DNA from: UBA1189 sp045612065
Lineage (GTDB): Bacteria; Bacteroidota; Bacteroidia; Bacteroidales; Bacteroidaceae
Assembly: GCA_045612065.1 (NCBI GenBank)
Contig: JAZKYH010000045.1
Location: 1 to 43,127, forward strand
Direction: 5' to 3'
Length of the DNA: 43,127 bases
Below are positions 23,889-32,425 of the stretch, in pieces. The first letter of the stretch is position 1; the number at the start of each line of letters is the position of its first letter. The translations under genes and the position numbers were made by a program. Under the pieces are notes generated by a model that was given only the letters and a program-made list of their open reading frames with translations, was not told where the DNA came from and made no database searches.

Positions 23889-24345
23889 TTTTCAAAGCGC
23901 CGACGTAAATTTAGCGTCGGGTGCGACAAAGGGTGGTTTATCTCCCCGAGGAGTGCTGCTTGCAGCTTTCAAGTATCTTCGAGATTTATCCCAGAGATGG
24001 ATATTTATTCTGAATTACCGATTCTTAATGCGGAATTATTTTATCCCATGGTCGCTTGGCGGAATGATTAAGGTTATGGGTTATTGGTTAAAGGTTATAG
24101 GTTAAAGGTTATGGGGGATGGCGAATAGGGGTTGAAATCGGGTCTACTAATTTTCCGTAATGGGTTTATCCGTTTTCACTCGTGATTCCACCTATCTTTG
24201 CGCAAGGACACACCCGATGAAAACGCAAGAAAATATAGGAGATAATATCGCAGTTGTCCAACAAAACTAAAATCTCAGCGATGTTGTCATCCCGACAAAG
24301 CGAAGCGCCGAGGGATCTCGCGCAGGGACTTTACCAGGACACTTT

Positions 24346-24405
24346 GCGAGATGTTTGCTTTTCCCTTCGGCCAGCGACCTAAAGGTTCACTTCGTTCAAC
24401 ATGAC
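24346..24405 (+). repeat. 60-bp dispersed repeat, copy 1
   Basis: It reads GCGAGATGTTTGCTTTTCCC, then CTTCGGCCAGCGACCTAAAG and GTTCACTTCGTTCAACATGAC. Its reverse complement is found at 32074-32133 with two mismatches, 7.7 kb away. Such conservation between non-coding copies suggests recent spread or gene conversion. Confidence 0.75.
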
Positions 24406-24616
24406 ACGAACTGCGCTTTGGACAACTGCCATATCATTACCAAACATCTTTTTCGACAGGCTCGGAAGTTCACGCCTAACCGCAGATAAAGTTTTATCTT
24501 ACCTTACAAAAATTCTTGTCGACAGATAGGCGGGAAATTCACCCTCTTGTCATCCTGAGGGAGCGAATGCGAACCTTTGGATCGTCACCCGAAGAGGTTA
24601 ACTACAGCCAGGGCAC

Positions 24617-24695
24617 TTTGCTGAAAAATCAGATCTTACTGCTGGAAAAATCAGAGCTTATTGATGAAAAAATCGGAGCTTACTGATAGAGAAAA
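24617..24695. repeat. 22-bp tandem repeat, three units
   Basis: Units sharing GAAAAATCAGAGCTTACTG-like sequence start 22 bp apart (AATC at about 24627, 24649 and 24671) with a few substitutions. They lie 140 bp upstream of the permease promoter. Confidence 0.65.
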
Positions 24696-24780
24696 AGCCT
24701 TTGTCTGATTTTTCTGCCAGAGGGCTCCGTCTGTCGCAACAAAGAAAATGGAGGCATTTATCGGTTTTCGTTCGTCGAAA

Positions 24781-24812
24781 TTTGCTTTTTCGGTCGCCTT
24801 GCACTAACTTCG
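24781..24812 (+). promoter_or_regulatory. Promoter of the permease-MurU unit
   Basis: TTTG (24781-24784), a 20-bp spacer and TAACTTCG (24805-24812, one mismatch to TAnnTTTG) lie 24 bp before the ATG. The block TTTTTCGGTCGCCTTGCAC preceding the box matches that before ftsY at 16 or more of 19 positions. Confidence 0.55.
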
Positions 24813-24836
24813 TTCCTTAAAGACAAAAAAAACGCC

Positions 24837-26108
24837 ATGCAACCATCAACACGACACAATCCATGGACATGGGTACCCTCGCTCTACTTTGCCGAAGGGC
24901 TTCCCTATATCATCGTCATCACCCTCTCGGTAGTGATGTACAAGCAACTGGGACTCGGCAATGCCGAGGTGGCCTACTACACGGGCTGGTTCTATCTGCC
25001 ATGGCTCGTCAAACCCCTGTGGAGCCCCTTCGTGGATCTGCTCAAGACGAAGCGCTGGTGGATAGTGGCCATGCAGTGGCTCATCGGTGCGGGCATGGCG
25101 GGCATCGCCTTCACATTGCCTATGACCGGTTACCTACAGTGGACATTGGCCCTCTTCTGGCTCATGGCCTTCAGTTCGGCAACGCACGACGTGGCGGCCG
25201 ACGGATTCTATATGATGGCACTCGACGAGGGCGAGCAGTCGTTCTTCGTGGGCATACGCAGCACCTTCTACCGCCTGGCGACACTGGCGGGACAGGGGGG
25301 CTTGCTCATCATAATGGACTGGTGGGTGCAACACACGGGGGGCAACGTGCGGGAGGCATGGATGGAGACCTTCTATGGCGTGGGCGCGCTCTTCATCATC
25401 GTGGGTGCCTACCATGCATGGCTGCTGCCACGCCCCAAGAGCGACAAGGCACGCGACTTCGGGGCACGCAACCTGCTGAAGGAGTTTGGACATACGTTCA
25501 TCTCGTTCTTCCAGAAGGAGGGCGTGATGCCGGCACTGCTCTTCATGCTGCTGTTCCGCTTCCCCGAGGCACAGCTAGGCAAGATGAGCATCCCCTTCCT
25601 CATGGATCCTCTGGCGGAGGGCGGATTGGGGCTTTCGCTCAAGGACATCGGCATCATACAGGGCACATTGGGGCCTGTGGGGTTGACACTGGGCGGCATC
25701 TTAGGTGGCATCTGTATCTCGCGTAGTGGCCTCAAACGCTGGCTGTGGCCCATGGTGTGGGCCATATCGCTTCCCGACATCGTGTATGTATACCTCAGTT
25801 ATGTGCAGCCGAGCAACCTGTACCTCATATCGTCGTGCCTCTTCATTGAGCAGTTGGGCTATGGCTTCGGCTTCACGGCCTACATGCTATTCCTTATCTA
25901 TTACGCACGCGGCACGCATGAGACGGCTCACTATGCCATCGCCACAGCCTTCATGGCGGCGGGCATGATGCTGCCGGGCATGATGTCGGGAAAACTGCAA
26001 GAGATTATGGGATACCAAGGATTCTTCCTCTGGATTATGGCATGCTGCGCGGTGACCTTCATCGTATCGGCATTCCTCAAGATTGATGAGGAGTTTGGAA
26101 AGAAATAG
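24837..26108 (+). CDS. AmpG-like MFS permease (probable muropeptide importer)
   Basis: The 423-residue integral inner-membrane protein has about 12 helices and the AmpG/PAT-type start NPWTWVPSLYFAEGLPYIIVITLSVVMYKQLGLGNAEVAYYTGWFYLPWLVKPLWSP, with the typical loops DVAADGF and FVGIRSTFYRLATLAGQGG. AmpG permeases import anhydro-muropeptides released during wall turnover. The role is supported by the neighbour 46 bp downstream, a MurU-like nucleotidyltransferase of the muramic acid recycling route. GC-rich codon use distinguishes this and the following genes from the island at 3714. Bacteroidales carry several related MFS proteins annotated only as MFS, so the substrate is inferred. Confidence 0.75.
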   Translation: MQPSTRHNPWTWVPSLYFAEGLPYIIVITLSVVMYKQLGLGNAEVAYYTGWFYLPWLVKPLWSPFVDLLKTKRWWIVAMQWLIGAGMAGIAFTLPMTGYLQWTLALFWLMAFSSATHDVAADGFYMMALDEGEQSFFVGIRSTFYRLATLAGQGGLLIIMDWWVQHTGGNVREAWMETFYGVGALFIIVGAYHAWLLPRPKSDKARDFGARNLLKEFGHTFISFFQKEGVMPALLFMLLFRFPEAQLGKMSIPFLMDPLAEGGLGLSLKDIGIIQGTLGPVGLTLGGILGGICISRSGLKRWLWPMVWAISLPDIVYVYLSYVQPSNLYLISSCLFIEQLGYGFGFTAYMLFLIYYARGTHETAHYAIATAFMAAGMMLPGMMSGKLQEIMGYQGFFLWIMACCAVTFIVSAFLKIDEEFGKK

Positions 26109-26154
26109 AAATTACCACTCAGAGCAGACAGAGTTGTCCGTTGTCAAGAAAGTT

Positions 26155-26940
26155 ATGAAAAACGCCATGATATTTGCCGCTGGCCTCGGCACACGACTTA
26201 AACCTTACACCGACCACTGCCCCAAGGCCATGGTGGAGGTGGCAGGCCACCCCATGATAGCGCACCAACTCATGAAGTTGCGCGAAGCAGGATTCAGCCG
26301 CGTAGTCATCAACGTGCATCACTATGCCGAGCAGATTATCGACTATGTGAATGCCAATGGCGGCTTCGGACTCGACATCGCCTTCTCTGACGAGCGCGGG
26401 CAGCTGCTCGAAACGGGCGGTGGCATACGCAAGGCACTGCCGCTATTCGACACGGATAGCCCCGTATTGATACACAACGTGGACATCTTCTCCAATGCCG
26501 ACCTTGCAACACTCTACGAAAACCACACAAGCAATGGGGCCGAAGCCTCACTCCTCGTGAGCGGGCGCACCACCTCGCGCTATTTCGTATTTGATGACAA
26601 GGACCGTCTCGTGGGATGGAAAAACCTACAGACAGGCGAGGTGCGTACGGCATACGATGGGCTGAAGCCAGCATTGCAGCACCTCACCGAAGATAATGCG
26701 TCCTATCGTCTGCGGGCATTCTCGGGCATACATGTCATCTCTCCTACTCTCTTCCCTCTGCTCGAACAGCAGGAAGAGGTGTTCTCCATCACCACCTTCT
26801 ATTGGCAGAATGCGTTGAAGCAGCACATCCGTTGCATAGAAGCCCCCGAGGGATTCCAATGGGTAGATGCCGGCAAGCCCGAAATGCTGAAACGGGCGGA
26901 GGAGATTGTGGAAAGTGGAAAGATGAAAGTGGAGAGATGA
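26155..26940 (+). CDS. Sugar-phosphate nucleotidyltransferase, MurU-like
   Basis: The start is at 26155 (MKNAMIFAAGLGTRLKPYT...), because the longer frame overlaps the permease gene; the product has 261 residues. The nucleotidyltransferase signature GLGTRL with downstream PKAMVEVAGHPMI is at about 10-35, and the metal-binding HNVDIFSNADL near 104-114. The short form without a C-terminal acyltransferase domain and the sequence pattern match MurU (UDP-MurNAc synthesis from MurNAc-1-phosphate). Next to an AmpG-like permease this suggests peptidoglycan recycling; the kinase AmgK is not in the window. The last ten residues (VESGKMKVER) come from a simple GAAAGTGGA/GAAAGATGA repeat continuing past the stop. 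Confidence 0.75.
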   Translation: MKNAMIFAAGLGTRLKPYTDHCPKAMVEVAGHPMIAHQLMKLREAGFSRVVINVHHYAEQIIDYVNANGGFGLDIAFSDERGQLLETGGGIRKALPLFDTDSPVLIHNVDIFSNADLATLYENHTSNGAEASLLVSGRTTSRYFVFDDKDRLVGWKNLQTGEVRTAYDGLKPALQHLTEDNASYRLRAFSGIHVISPTLFPLLEQQEEVFSITTFYWQNALKQHIRCIEAPEGFQWVDAGKPEMLKRAEEIVESGKMKVER

Positions 26941-26961
26941 AAGATGAAAGTGGAACCTTTA
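26915..26961. repeat. Simple repeat at the murU-like gene end
   Basis: Variants of GTGGAAAGATGAAA repeat across the stop codon. After it comes a fragment of the dispersed repeat (AACCTTTAGGTCGACGCC, about 26953). The repeat supplies the final residues of the protein. Confidence 0.55.
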
Positions 26962-27056
26962 GGTCGACGCCTGTAGGGACTGAAGTCAAAGATGAAAACT
27001 GCGAATGAGTGCCACAAAAAACTAAGATACGGGAACATACTCTAACACAAAATCAT

Positions 27057-27064
27057 TACCTTTG
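27057..27064 (+). promoter_or_regulatory. -7 box TACCTTTG for the MATE gene
   Basis: A perfect TAnnTTTG box 26 bp before the ATG at 27091. No clear TTG was found at the -33 distance. Confidence 0.55.
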
Positions 27065-27090
27065 CATTATAAACATAAAGAAGGGACAGA

Positions 27091-28467
27091 ATGACTGACA
27101 AGAAAATACCCAGCGAATTGGGAACAAGGCCCGTAGGCGAGCTGCTAAGACAGTATGCCCTACCCTCCATCATTGCGATGCTGGCCTCGTCGCTCTATAA
27201 CATCGTCGACAGCATCTTCATCGGACACGGTGTGGATGCCATGGCACTCTCGGGCCTGGCAGTAACCTTTCCGCTGATGAATATCTCCACCGCCTTTGGC
27301 GCCATGGTGGGCATGGGTTCGGCCACGCTCATCTCCGTCAAGCTGGGACAGAAAGACTACCAGATAGCAGAAAAGATTCTGGGTAATGCGGTGGTGATGA
27401 ATATCGCGATGGGCGTGGTATTTGCCATCGTGTCATTGCTCTTCCTCGACCCCATCCTCTATTTCTTTGGGGCGAGTGAAGCCTCTATCAGTTATGCCCG
27501 CGAATACATGCAGATTATCCTATTGGGCAATGTGTTCACCCACATGTACTTCGGATTCAATGCCTTGCTGCGTGCTATGGGACATCCGAAGATGGCGATG
27601 CGAGCCACCATCCTCACGGTGATACTCAATACGGTGCTCGACCCGCTATTCATCTTCGAAACCATCGACTTGGGCTTCGTACAATTCAGCGGATTCGGCT
27701 GGGGCATCCGTGGAGCCGCCATCGCTACCATATTATCACAATGCATCTCGCTCATATGGCAGGTGCGCGTGATGAGCGACAAGCGCGAACTCATACACTT
27801 CAAGCGCGGCATCTACCGTCTGAACAGTTACATTGTAAAAGAGGTGCTCACCATCGGTCTGTCGCCATGTCTGATGAATCTGGCTTCGTGCTTCGTGGTC
27901 ATTTTCATCAATCGTGGGCTGGCTAATTATGGCGGCGACTATGCGGTGGGCGCCTATGGTATCGTACACAAGATGACCTTCATCTTCGTGATGATCGTCA
28001 TGGGATTCACACAAGGCATGCAACCCATCGCGGGATACAACTATGGAGCCAAGGCCTACGACCGCGTGACCAAGGTGCTTAAGATTACCATCACACTGGC
28101 TACTATAGTCACCACATTGGCCTTTGTCATCGGTGAGTTCTGTCCTGGAGTCGTGGCGCGTATCTTCACCTCTGATGAAAAGATGATCGAGATGGCCGTA
28201 GTGGGCATGCGCTACAATTGTCTGCTGTTCCCCATCGTGGGCTTCCAGATGGTAGCCGGAAACTTCTTCCAGAGCATCGCCCAGCCCGGAAAGTCCATCT
28301 TCCTCTCGTTGAGCCGCCAACTGCTGTTCCTCGTGCCTTTCATCATCATCTTCCCCCATTTCTGGGGCATCAATGGTGTGTGGATGAGTCTCCCGGCTTC
28401 GGATTTTGTATCATCAATCATCTCGGCTTGCCTATTGGGCCATTATTTCAGAAAGCATAAAATGTAA
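27091..28467 (+). CDS. MATE-family multidrug/metabolite exporter
   Basis: The 458-residue inner-membrane protein has about 12 helices arranged as two MATE halves. Family patterns include PSIIAMLASSLYNIVDSIFIGH in helix 1, GMGSATLISVKLGQ, NALLRAMGHPKMAM, and in the second half GFTQGMQPIAGYNYGAKAYDRV and NFFQSIAQPGK. It belongs by length to the DinF/MepA-like branch that uses Na+ or H+ to expel cationic compounds. The substrate is unknown. It heads a plus-strand series with its own promoter; a GAATTAT tandem repeat lies in the 87-bp gap to the next gene. Confidence 0.92.
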   Translation: MTDKKIPSELGTRPVGELLRQYALPSIIAMLASSLYNIVDSIFIGHGVDAMALSGLAVTFPLMNISTAFGAMVGMGSATLISVKLGQKDYQIAEKILGNAVVMNIAMGVVFAIVSLLFLDPILYFFGASEASISYAREYMQIILLGNVFTHMYFGFNALLRAMGHPKMAMRATILTVILNTVLDPLFIFETIDLGFVQFSGFGWGIRGAAIATILSQCISLIWQVRVMSDKRELIHFKRGIYRLNSYIVKEVLTIGLSPCLMNLASCFVVIFINRGLANYGGDYAVGAYGIVHKMTFIFVMIVMGFTQGMQPIAGYNYGAKAYDRVTKVLKITITLATIVTTLAFVIGEFCPGVVARIFTSDEKMIEMAVVGMRYNCLLFPIVGFQMVAGNFFQSIAQPGKSIFLSLSRQLLFLVPFIIIFPHFWGINGVWMSLPASDFVSSIISACLLGHYFRKHKM

Positions 28468-28468
28468 A

Positions 28469-28503
28469 GAATTATGAATTATGAATTATGAATTGTGAAT
28501 TGA
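28469..28503. repeat. GAATTAT tandem repeat
   Basis: Five 7-bp units (GAATTAT, GAATTAT, GAATTAT, GAATTGT, GAATTGA) start 2 bp after the MATE stop codon. Confidence 0.75.
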
Positions 28504-28554
28504 TAATATCGCAAGAGATTTAAGAATTCAGAATTCAAAAATCAGAATTATTCC

Positions 28555-29184
28555 ATGAAACATTTCATCATCAACATCGGACGACAACTCGGTAGCGGTG
28601 GACGTGCTATCGCGGCCATTTTGGCACAACACTATGGCATCACAGCCTATGACCGTAATCTCATCGAGTTGGCTGCCAAGGAAAGCGGCTTCGGCCAAGA
28701 GTTTTTCGAAAATGCTGATGAGAAGAAATCGCACGGTTTCTTCCACTCCATCTTCTCGAACCGCGCTATGGCCAGTGCCCTCGGAAACAACGATTCATGT
28801 CTGAGCAACGATGCGCTGTTCAAGGTACAGAGCGACATCATACGCGACCTTGCCGAGAGGGATTCGTGCATCTTCGTTGGCCGCTGTGCCGACTATATCT
28901 TGCGCGACCATCCGCACCATATCAACCTCTTCTTCACGGCCAACCTTGAAGACCGCATTGCCCGTATGGCAAGCGAAAAAAATATTACTCCAGAGCAAGC
29001 CGAAGAGCTCATCGAAAAGGCCGACCGCCGACGTGCCGACTACTACAACTACTATAGCGGCAAGACCTGGGGTGCCGCCGAGAGCTACGATCTCTGCATC
29101 AACACCTCGCACCTCGGCCACGAGGGCACGGCAAAGATGCTGATTGAGTATATAGACAACAGACAACTGACAACGGAAAACTGA
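28555..29184 (+). CDS. Cytidylate-kinase-like family protein
   Basis: The 209-residue cytosolic protein belongs to the Cytidylate_kin2 (AAA_26) group. The N-terminal P-loop is the variant GRQLGSGGRAIA (residues 9-20), followed by the nucleotide-monophosphate-binding pattern YDRNLIELAAKESG and the lid/arginine region EKADRRRADYYNYYSGKTWG (about 153-172). It probably phosphorylates an unknown small molecule or regulates metabolism; it is distinct from canonical Cmk. The final RQLTTEN is encoded by a low-complexity ACAACTGACAACGG repeat that continues into the intergenic DNA. Confidence 0.82.
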   Translation: MKHFIINIGRQLGSGGRAIAAILAQHYGITAYDRNLIELAAKESGFGQEFFENADEKKSHGFFHSIFSNRAMASALGNNDSCLSNDALFKVQSDIIRDLAERDSCIFVGRCADYILRDHPHHINLFFTANLEDRIARMASEKNITPEQAEELIEKADRRRADYYNYYSGKTWGAAESYDLCINTSHLGHEGTAKMLIEYIDNRQLTTEN

Positions 29185-29248
29185 CAACGGACTACGGCCA
29201 ACACCCCGAAGGCAGACTTTTGTCTGTTGTCTGTGGTCTGTTGTCTTA
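29150..29248. repeat. Inverted low-complexity repeat between two genes
   Basis: GACAACAGACAACTGACAAC on the left and two GTCTGTTGTC-like copies on the right (about 29222-29246) can pair into a long hairpin in the 70-bp gap and gene end. It may act as a weak terminator or processing site. Confidence 0.5.
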
Positions 29249-29254
29249 AAGAAC

Positions 29255-29746
29255 ATGAAGCGCATCGGCCTCCTCTCTGACACCCATGGCCATTGGGACG
29301 AACGCTACGCGCGGCATTTTGCCGAGTGCGATGAGGTGTGGCACGCGGGCGATATAGGTTCGCTTGAGGTAGCCGAGAAGTTTGAGGCCTTCCGCCCCTT
29401 CCGTGCCGTGTATGGCAACATCGACGGACGAGACATCCGCCTACGCTACCCCGAAGTCAACCGTTTCACCATCGAGGGTGCCGACGTGCTCATCAAGCAC
29501 ATCGGTGGTTACCCCGGCAACTATGACGCCTCGATACGCGGTACACTGCGTACAAACCCTCCCACCCTCTTCATCAGCGGCCACTCGCACATCCTCAAGG
29601 TGATGCACGACCGTACCATCAACACCCTGCACATCAATCCCGGTGCCGCAGGCATCTCCGGGTTCCACAAGGTGCGCACCCTCATCCGCTTCACCATCGA
29701 TAACGGCAAGTTTAGTGACCTCGAAGTGATAGAGTTAGCCGAATAG
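29255..29746 (+). CDS. Metallophosphoesterase, YfcE/MJ0936 family
   Basis: The 163-residue protein has all five calcineurin-like metal-site blocks: SDTHGHWD (8-15), HAGDIGSLEV (30-39), VYGNIDGRD (about 51-59), a conserved His in IKHIGGYPGN, and GHSHI (about 109-113). Length and the C-terminal NPGAAGISGFHK are typical of YfcE-type cyclic or bis-phosphodiesterases. The in vivo substrate is not known. It lies 22 bp before the STM3941-like gene, so the two probably share a transcript. Confidence 0.93.
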   Translation: MKRIGLLSDTHGHWDERYARHFAECDEVWHAGDIGSLEVAEKFEAFRPFRAVYGNIDGRDIRLRYPEVNRFTIEGADVLIKHIGGYPGNYDASIRGTLRTNPPTLFISGHSHILKVMHDRTINTLHINPGAAGISGFHKVRTLIRFTIDNGKFSDLEVIELAE

Positions 29747-29768
29747 TTCAGTAATCGAAGTTTGAAAG

Positions 29769-30335
29769 ATGAAGGATGAAATAAAAATTTTTCGTTCGGT
29801 ATGGAAGAACATTCTGCTGTCTCTTGCTAGTTTTGCGTTTGCTGCTCTTGGTGTCTTGATTTCGCTCGATGAGGGAAAGGATGACTTGACTGTTTTCGTT
29901 GTATCATGGGTATGTATCCCATTTTCTATCTTAGGCGGATTGATAATAGCCTATAAAGTATTGAAAGAACGGTTGTTGCAAACGCCATTCCTTGTCATTA
30001 CAGACAAGAAAGTTGTGCTAAACGACAATGGCACGAGTGAGATTCCGTTTGCCGATGTGGAAGCCTTCTTCCTTGCAGATATGCAAATACCAAAAGCTGT
30101 CAAGAATGTAACTCTTATAGGTATCAGATACAAAGAGGATGCCGAACAGCTAAGGTGGGATAACGCTAATAGAATGAGTCGTGCTGTTCGTAAAAGCAAC
30201 ATGCGAGCCGTTGGGGTACAGGAAGTTATCTCAACTGTTGGGCTGACCATCAAACCTCAAGCATTGTACAATTTGCTGAATAAAAGATTGGAAGAATTTA
30301 AATCTTTGCAGAAAGAAGAGGACAAAAAAGCGTAA
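29769..30335 (+). CDS. STM3941-like inner-membrane protein
   Basis: The 188-residue protein has two N-terminal membrane helices (about 12-33 and 40-62) and a cytosolic PH-like beta domain with the pattern TPFLVITDKKVVLNDNGTSEIPFADVEAFFLADM, as in the STM3941 family. A basic helix (RKSNMRAVGVQEVI) and a Lys/Glu-rich tail follow. No enzymatic motif; function unknown. The more AT-rich composition than the preceding gene suggests a different origin. Confidence 0.72.
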   Translation: MKDEIKIFRSVWKNILLSLASFAFAALGVLISLDEGKDDLTVFVVSWVCIPFSILGGLIIAYKVLKERLLQTPFLVITDKKVVLNDNGTSEIPFADVEAFFLADMQIPKAVKNVTLIGIRYKEDAEQLRWDNANRMSRAVRKSNMRAVGVQEVISTVGLTIKPQALYNLLNKRLEEFKSLQKEEDKKA

Positions 30336-30365
30336 TCTTCACTCTAATTGTAAGGCCATAACCCT

Positions 30366-31826
30366 ATGAGACCAACCAAGCTAATCATACTTTTCATGTT
30401 GTGCTGCGTACAAGTGATAGCACAAAGCAATCCCGAAAACATCTATACCTTCGACGAGAAGGGTGAAATAGTCGTAAACGAGAAATTTATCGACCATCAG
30501 GTGGAGTTCAGCGACCAGAGTGTAAAACCTTATAAGTTGGTAGGTATTACAACTTTTGAGGCACACGCTGAGAAGTATGAGTTGCATACATTAAACTATA
30601 GTGGTTGGGAGAACGAAGCTGGCGACTTCCGAGTCATTAGGCTACACCATAATGGGAAACTGATTTTAGAGTTCACCAATGACGATGCCTGGATAGGAGA
30701 TCCATTATTCAAGGAAGGGCAAACTTGGCTGTGCGACTCAACAAGAAGCATATATAGCGGTGGAAGAGCTTTCAGCCGAATCTTGGATATGATTGGCGAG
30801 CACGCCACATACAAAGGACATTGCCTGGTGTTTCCATTGGAGAACGACGCAACTGCGCTCTTGCTCGAAGGGTTCTGCTATGGCAATGACAATCCTTTGC
30901 TTACTATCATTATCATTAAGGATGGAAGAGCAAAGGTCGTGTATAATAAACCATGGTTTGTTACAGGGATTTATGCTTGCGAAAGGGAATTCAAACTCTA
31001 CCTTAAGGATGATTGCTGCACACCACAGAATATAGGATTGATAAGCACGAAATCAGACGGGAGTATGGTATTTGAATCCGAACCATATACGGAAGACACG
31101 ACCATCTATCTACAGCCAGACATACTACCCGTCTTCCCTGGAGGTTTGGACTCACTAAAGTATTATCTTCGCAAGAACATCAAATACCCTACCCCTTGCC
31201 GTCAACAAGGCATACAGGGACGCGTAATCGTGCAATTCGTGGTAAACATTGATGGTACGATTGCCGATGCCAAAGTCGTAAAGCCTGCCAACGTATTTCT
31301 TGACAGAGAAGCACTGCGCGTAGTAAATGCAATGCCCAAGTGGAAACCAGGTATAAAGAACGGTAAAAAGGTGCGCGTGCAATTCACTCTGCCAATAACC
31401 TTCAAGACAGACTTCTCAAAGCACGAGAAAGCAATAAAGATGCTGACCGCATTCTATCAGGAGTACGTATTGAGAGGTAGTACCAAGCCCTTTCAATTAG
31501 ACGCCGCAAAGTATTGCACTCCGCGTTTCTTAAGCAAATTGGGAGAGGACTATGAGGAGCAACTAAAAGAGGATTACATCATCTCGCAAGAGGAGATTGG
31601 CCTTGAATGGTGGAGTTTCTATAACTTTATCAATGGCTATCAAGATGGGCCTAACGAGATAGACGAAGTGATGAAGGTGGTACCCGAGCGCAACAACACC
31701 TACCGCATCTATTTCATCGAATGTGGCGAGGAGAACCACCGCTTGATTGACCTCGTGGAGCGCAACGACTCGCTATTCATAGATGACGTATACCATGAAG
31801 ACTACCTACGAGAAATGCCCGATTGA
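30366..31826 (+). CDS. Exported protein with TonB C-terminal and DUF3828-like domains
   Basis: The 486-residue product has a signal peptide (MRPTKLIILFMLCCVQVIAQ). Residues about 20-235 are a beta-rich region of unknown type. Residues 250-345 form a TonB C-terminal domain (FPGGLDSLKYYLRKNIKYP...GRVIVQFVVNIDGTIADAKVVKPAN...ALRVVNAMPKWKPGIKNGKKV), but there is no N-terminal TonB helix or Pro-rich span. The last 130 residues (LTAFYQEYVLRG...KYCTPRFLSKL...YRIYFIE) resemble DUF3828. It may be a periplasmic or surface binding protein using the TonB fold as a module rather than an energy transducer. It ends before a long repeat-rich gap. Confidence 0.75.
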   Translation: MRPTKLIILFMLCCVQVIAQSNPENIYTFDEKGEIVVNEKFIDHQVEFSDQSVKPYKLVGITTFEAHAEKYELHTLNYSGWENEAGDFRVIRLHHNGKLILEFTNDDAWIGDPLFKEGQTWLCDSTRSIYSGGRAFSRILDMIGEHATYKGHCLVFPLENDATALLLEGFCYGNDNPLLTIIIIKDGRAKVVYNKPWFVTGIYACEREFKLYLKDDCCTPQNIGLISTKSDGSMVFESEPYTEDTTIYLQPDILPVFPGGLDSLKYYLRKNIKYPTPCRQQGIQGRVIVQFVVNIDGTIADAKVVKPANVFLDREALRVVNAMPKWKPGIKNGKKVRVQFTLPITFKTDFSKHEKAIKMLTAFYQEYVLRGSTKPFQLDAAKYCTPRFLSKLGEDYEEQLKEDYIISQEEIGLEWWSFYNFINGYQDGPNEIDEVMKVVPERNNTYRIYFIECGEENHRLIDLVERNDSLFIDDVYHEDYLREMPD

Positions 31827-32425
31827 TGACACTTATCACTCCCTGCCAGCCATATTGAGTCAGTAATGTCTTCAAGAAATAGGCAAAGACGTATCTTGAA
31901 GATATTGCTGAGTCACACCATCCTTTGGTACCATATAAAAAGTATAAGGAGAAAGATGCTTATCGCATCGACTGCCAACATTATTGCATATTGGTCTATT
32001 GAACAAGACCTATCATTTCTCCCGTTTTGGCCATTAAAATTGGAAATAATATAGATGTTGCAATGCATAGTTTGTCATGTTGAACGCAGTGAACCTTTAG
32101 GTCGCTGGCCGAAGGGAAAAGCAAACATATCGCAAATGCCTCTTGCAAAGTTCGTGCCAACGAGCGCAAGTAAGTTTACTTACAATTGCTCAGTGAGTGC
32201 AGCCGAACTAAATGGTAACATACAGTCCCAGCGCGGGATCCTTGACTTCAGCCCCTTCGGGCGTCGACCTAAAGGTTCCGACGCTACGCTTTGTCAGGAT
32301 GACACTCATCGCGGTACAATTTGTATTCTTGGACACTGCTATATTATCTCCTTAAAATTTGCAAATCGCCCTATTATTTCATAATTTTGAGGGACTCTAA
32401 TATATACGAACACTCGCTGAGAAAA
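31827..32425. repeat. Gene-free gap with gene remnant and dispersed repeats
   Basis: No intact gene is supported. At about 31882-32007 one plus-strand frame reads as a protein-like remnant (YLEDIAESHHPLVPYKKYKE...) interrupted by stops, possibly a decayed gene. From 32074 come two arms of the dispersed repeat: 32074-32133 (match to 24346-24405) and about 32220-32305 with GACCTAAAGGTTCCGACGC and GCTTTGTCAGGATGACAC. Confidence 0.5.
32074..32133 (-). repeat. 60-bp dispersed repeat, copy 2 (inverted)
   Basis: The reverse complement of 24346-24405 with two differences. It begins GTCATGTTGAACGCAGTGAA and continues with CCTTTAGGTCGCTGGCCG. The two copies face each other around the 7.7-kb permease-to-TonB-C segment. 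Confidence 0.75.

Larger units (their letters stand above)
23889..24780. repeat. Gene-free repeat field before the permease gene
   Basis: No supported gene. It holds, in order: the CGCCGACG/TTAGCGTCGG composite repeat (to about 23972); simple GGTTATGGGTTATTGGTTAAA-like repeats (about 24073-24116); a GTCATCCCGACAAAGCGAAG repeat arm (about 24285); a 60-bp block (24346-24405) matching 32074-32133 in reverse at 58 of 60 positions; a further GTCATCCTGAGGGAGCGAA copy (about 24548); and three 22-bp tandem units with AAAAATCAGAGCTTA-like cores (about 24617-24695). The tandem units lack spacers, so this is not a CRISPR array. Confidence 0.6.

Noticed and set aside
22268..24105. DGR template repeat or reverse transcriptase next to the FISUMP gene
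   Set aside because: Reading both strands of the flanks, I found no copy of the 22523-22678 sequence and no RT motif.
24617..24695. Regularly spaced repeats resembling a CRISPR array
   Set aside because: The 22-bp units are contiguous with no spacers and no cas genes are nearby.
24863..25726. 287-codon plus-strand frame
   Set aside because: It is another frame of the AmpG-like permease gene; its translation is rich in Arg, His and Gly and has no domain or membrane pattern.
30366..31826. TonB energy transducer
   Set aside because: The TonB C-terminal fold is present, but the N-terminal membrane helix and Pro-rich spacer needed to work with ExbBD are missing; a cleavable signal peptide is present instead.
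31866..32054. 62-codon plus-strand frame after the TonB-C gene
   Set aside because: No promoter or family; a different frame of the same DNA looks more protein-like but is interrupted, so a decayed remnant is the better reading.
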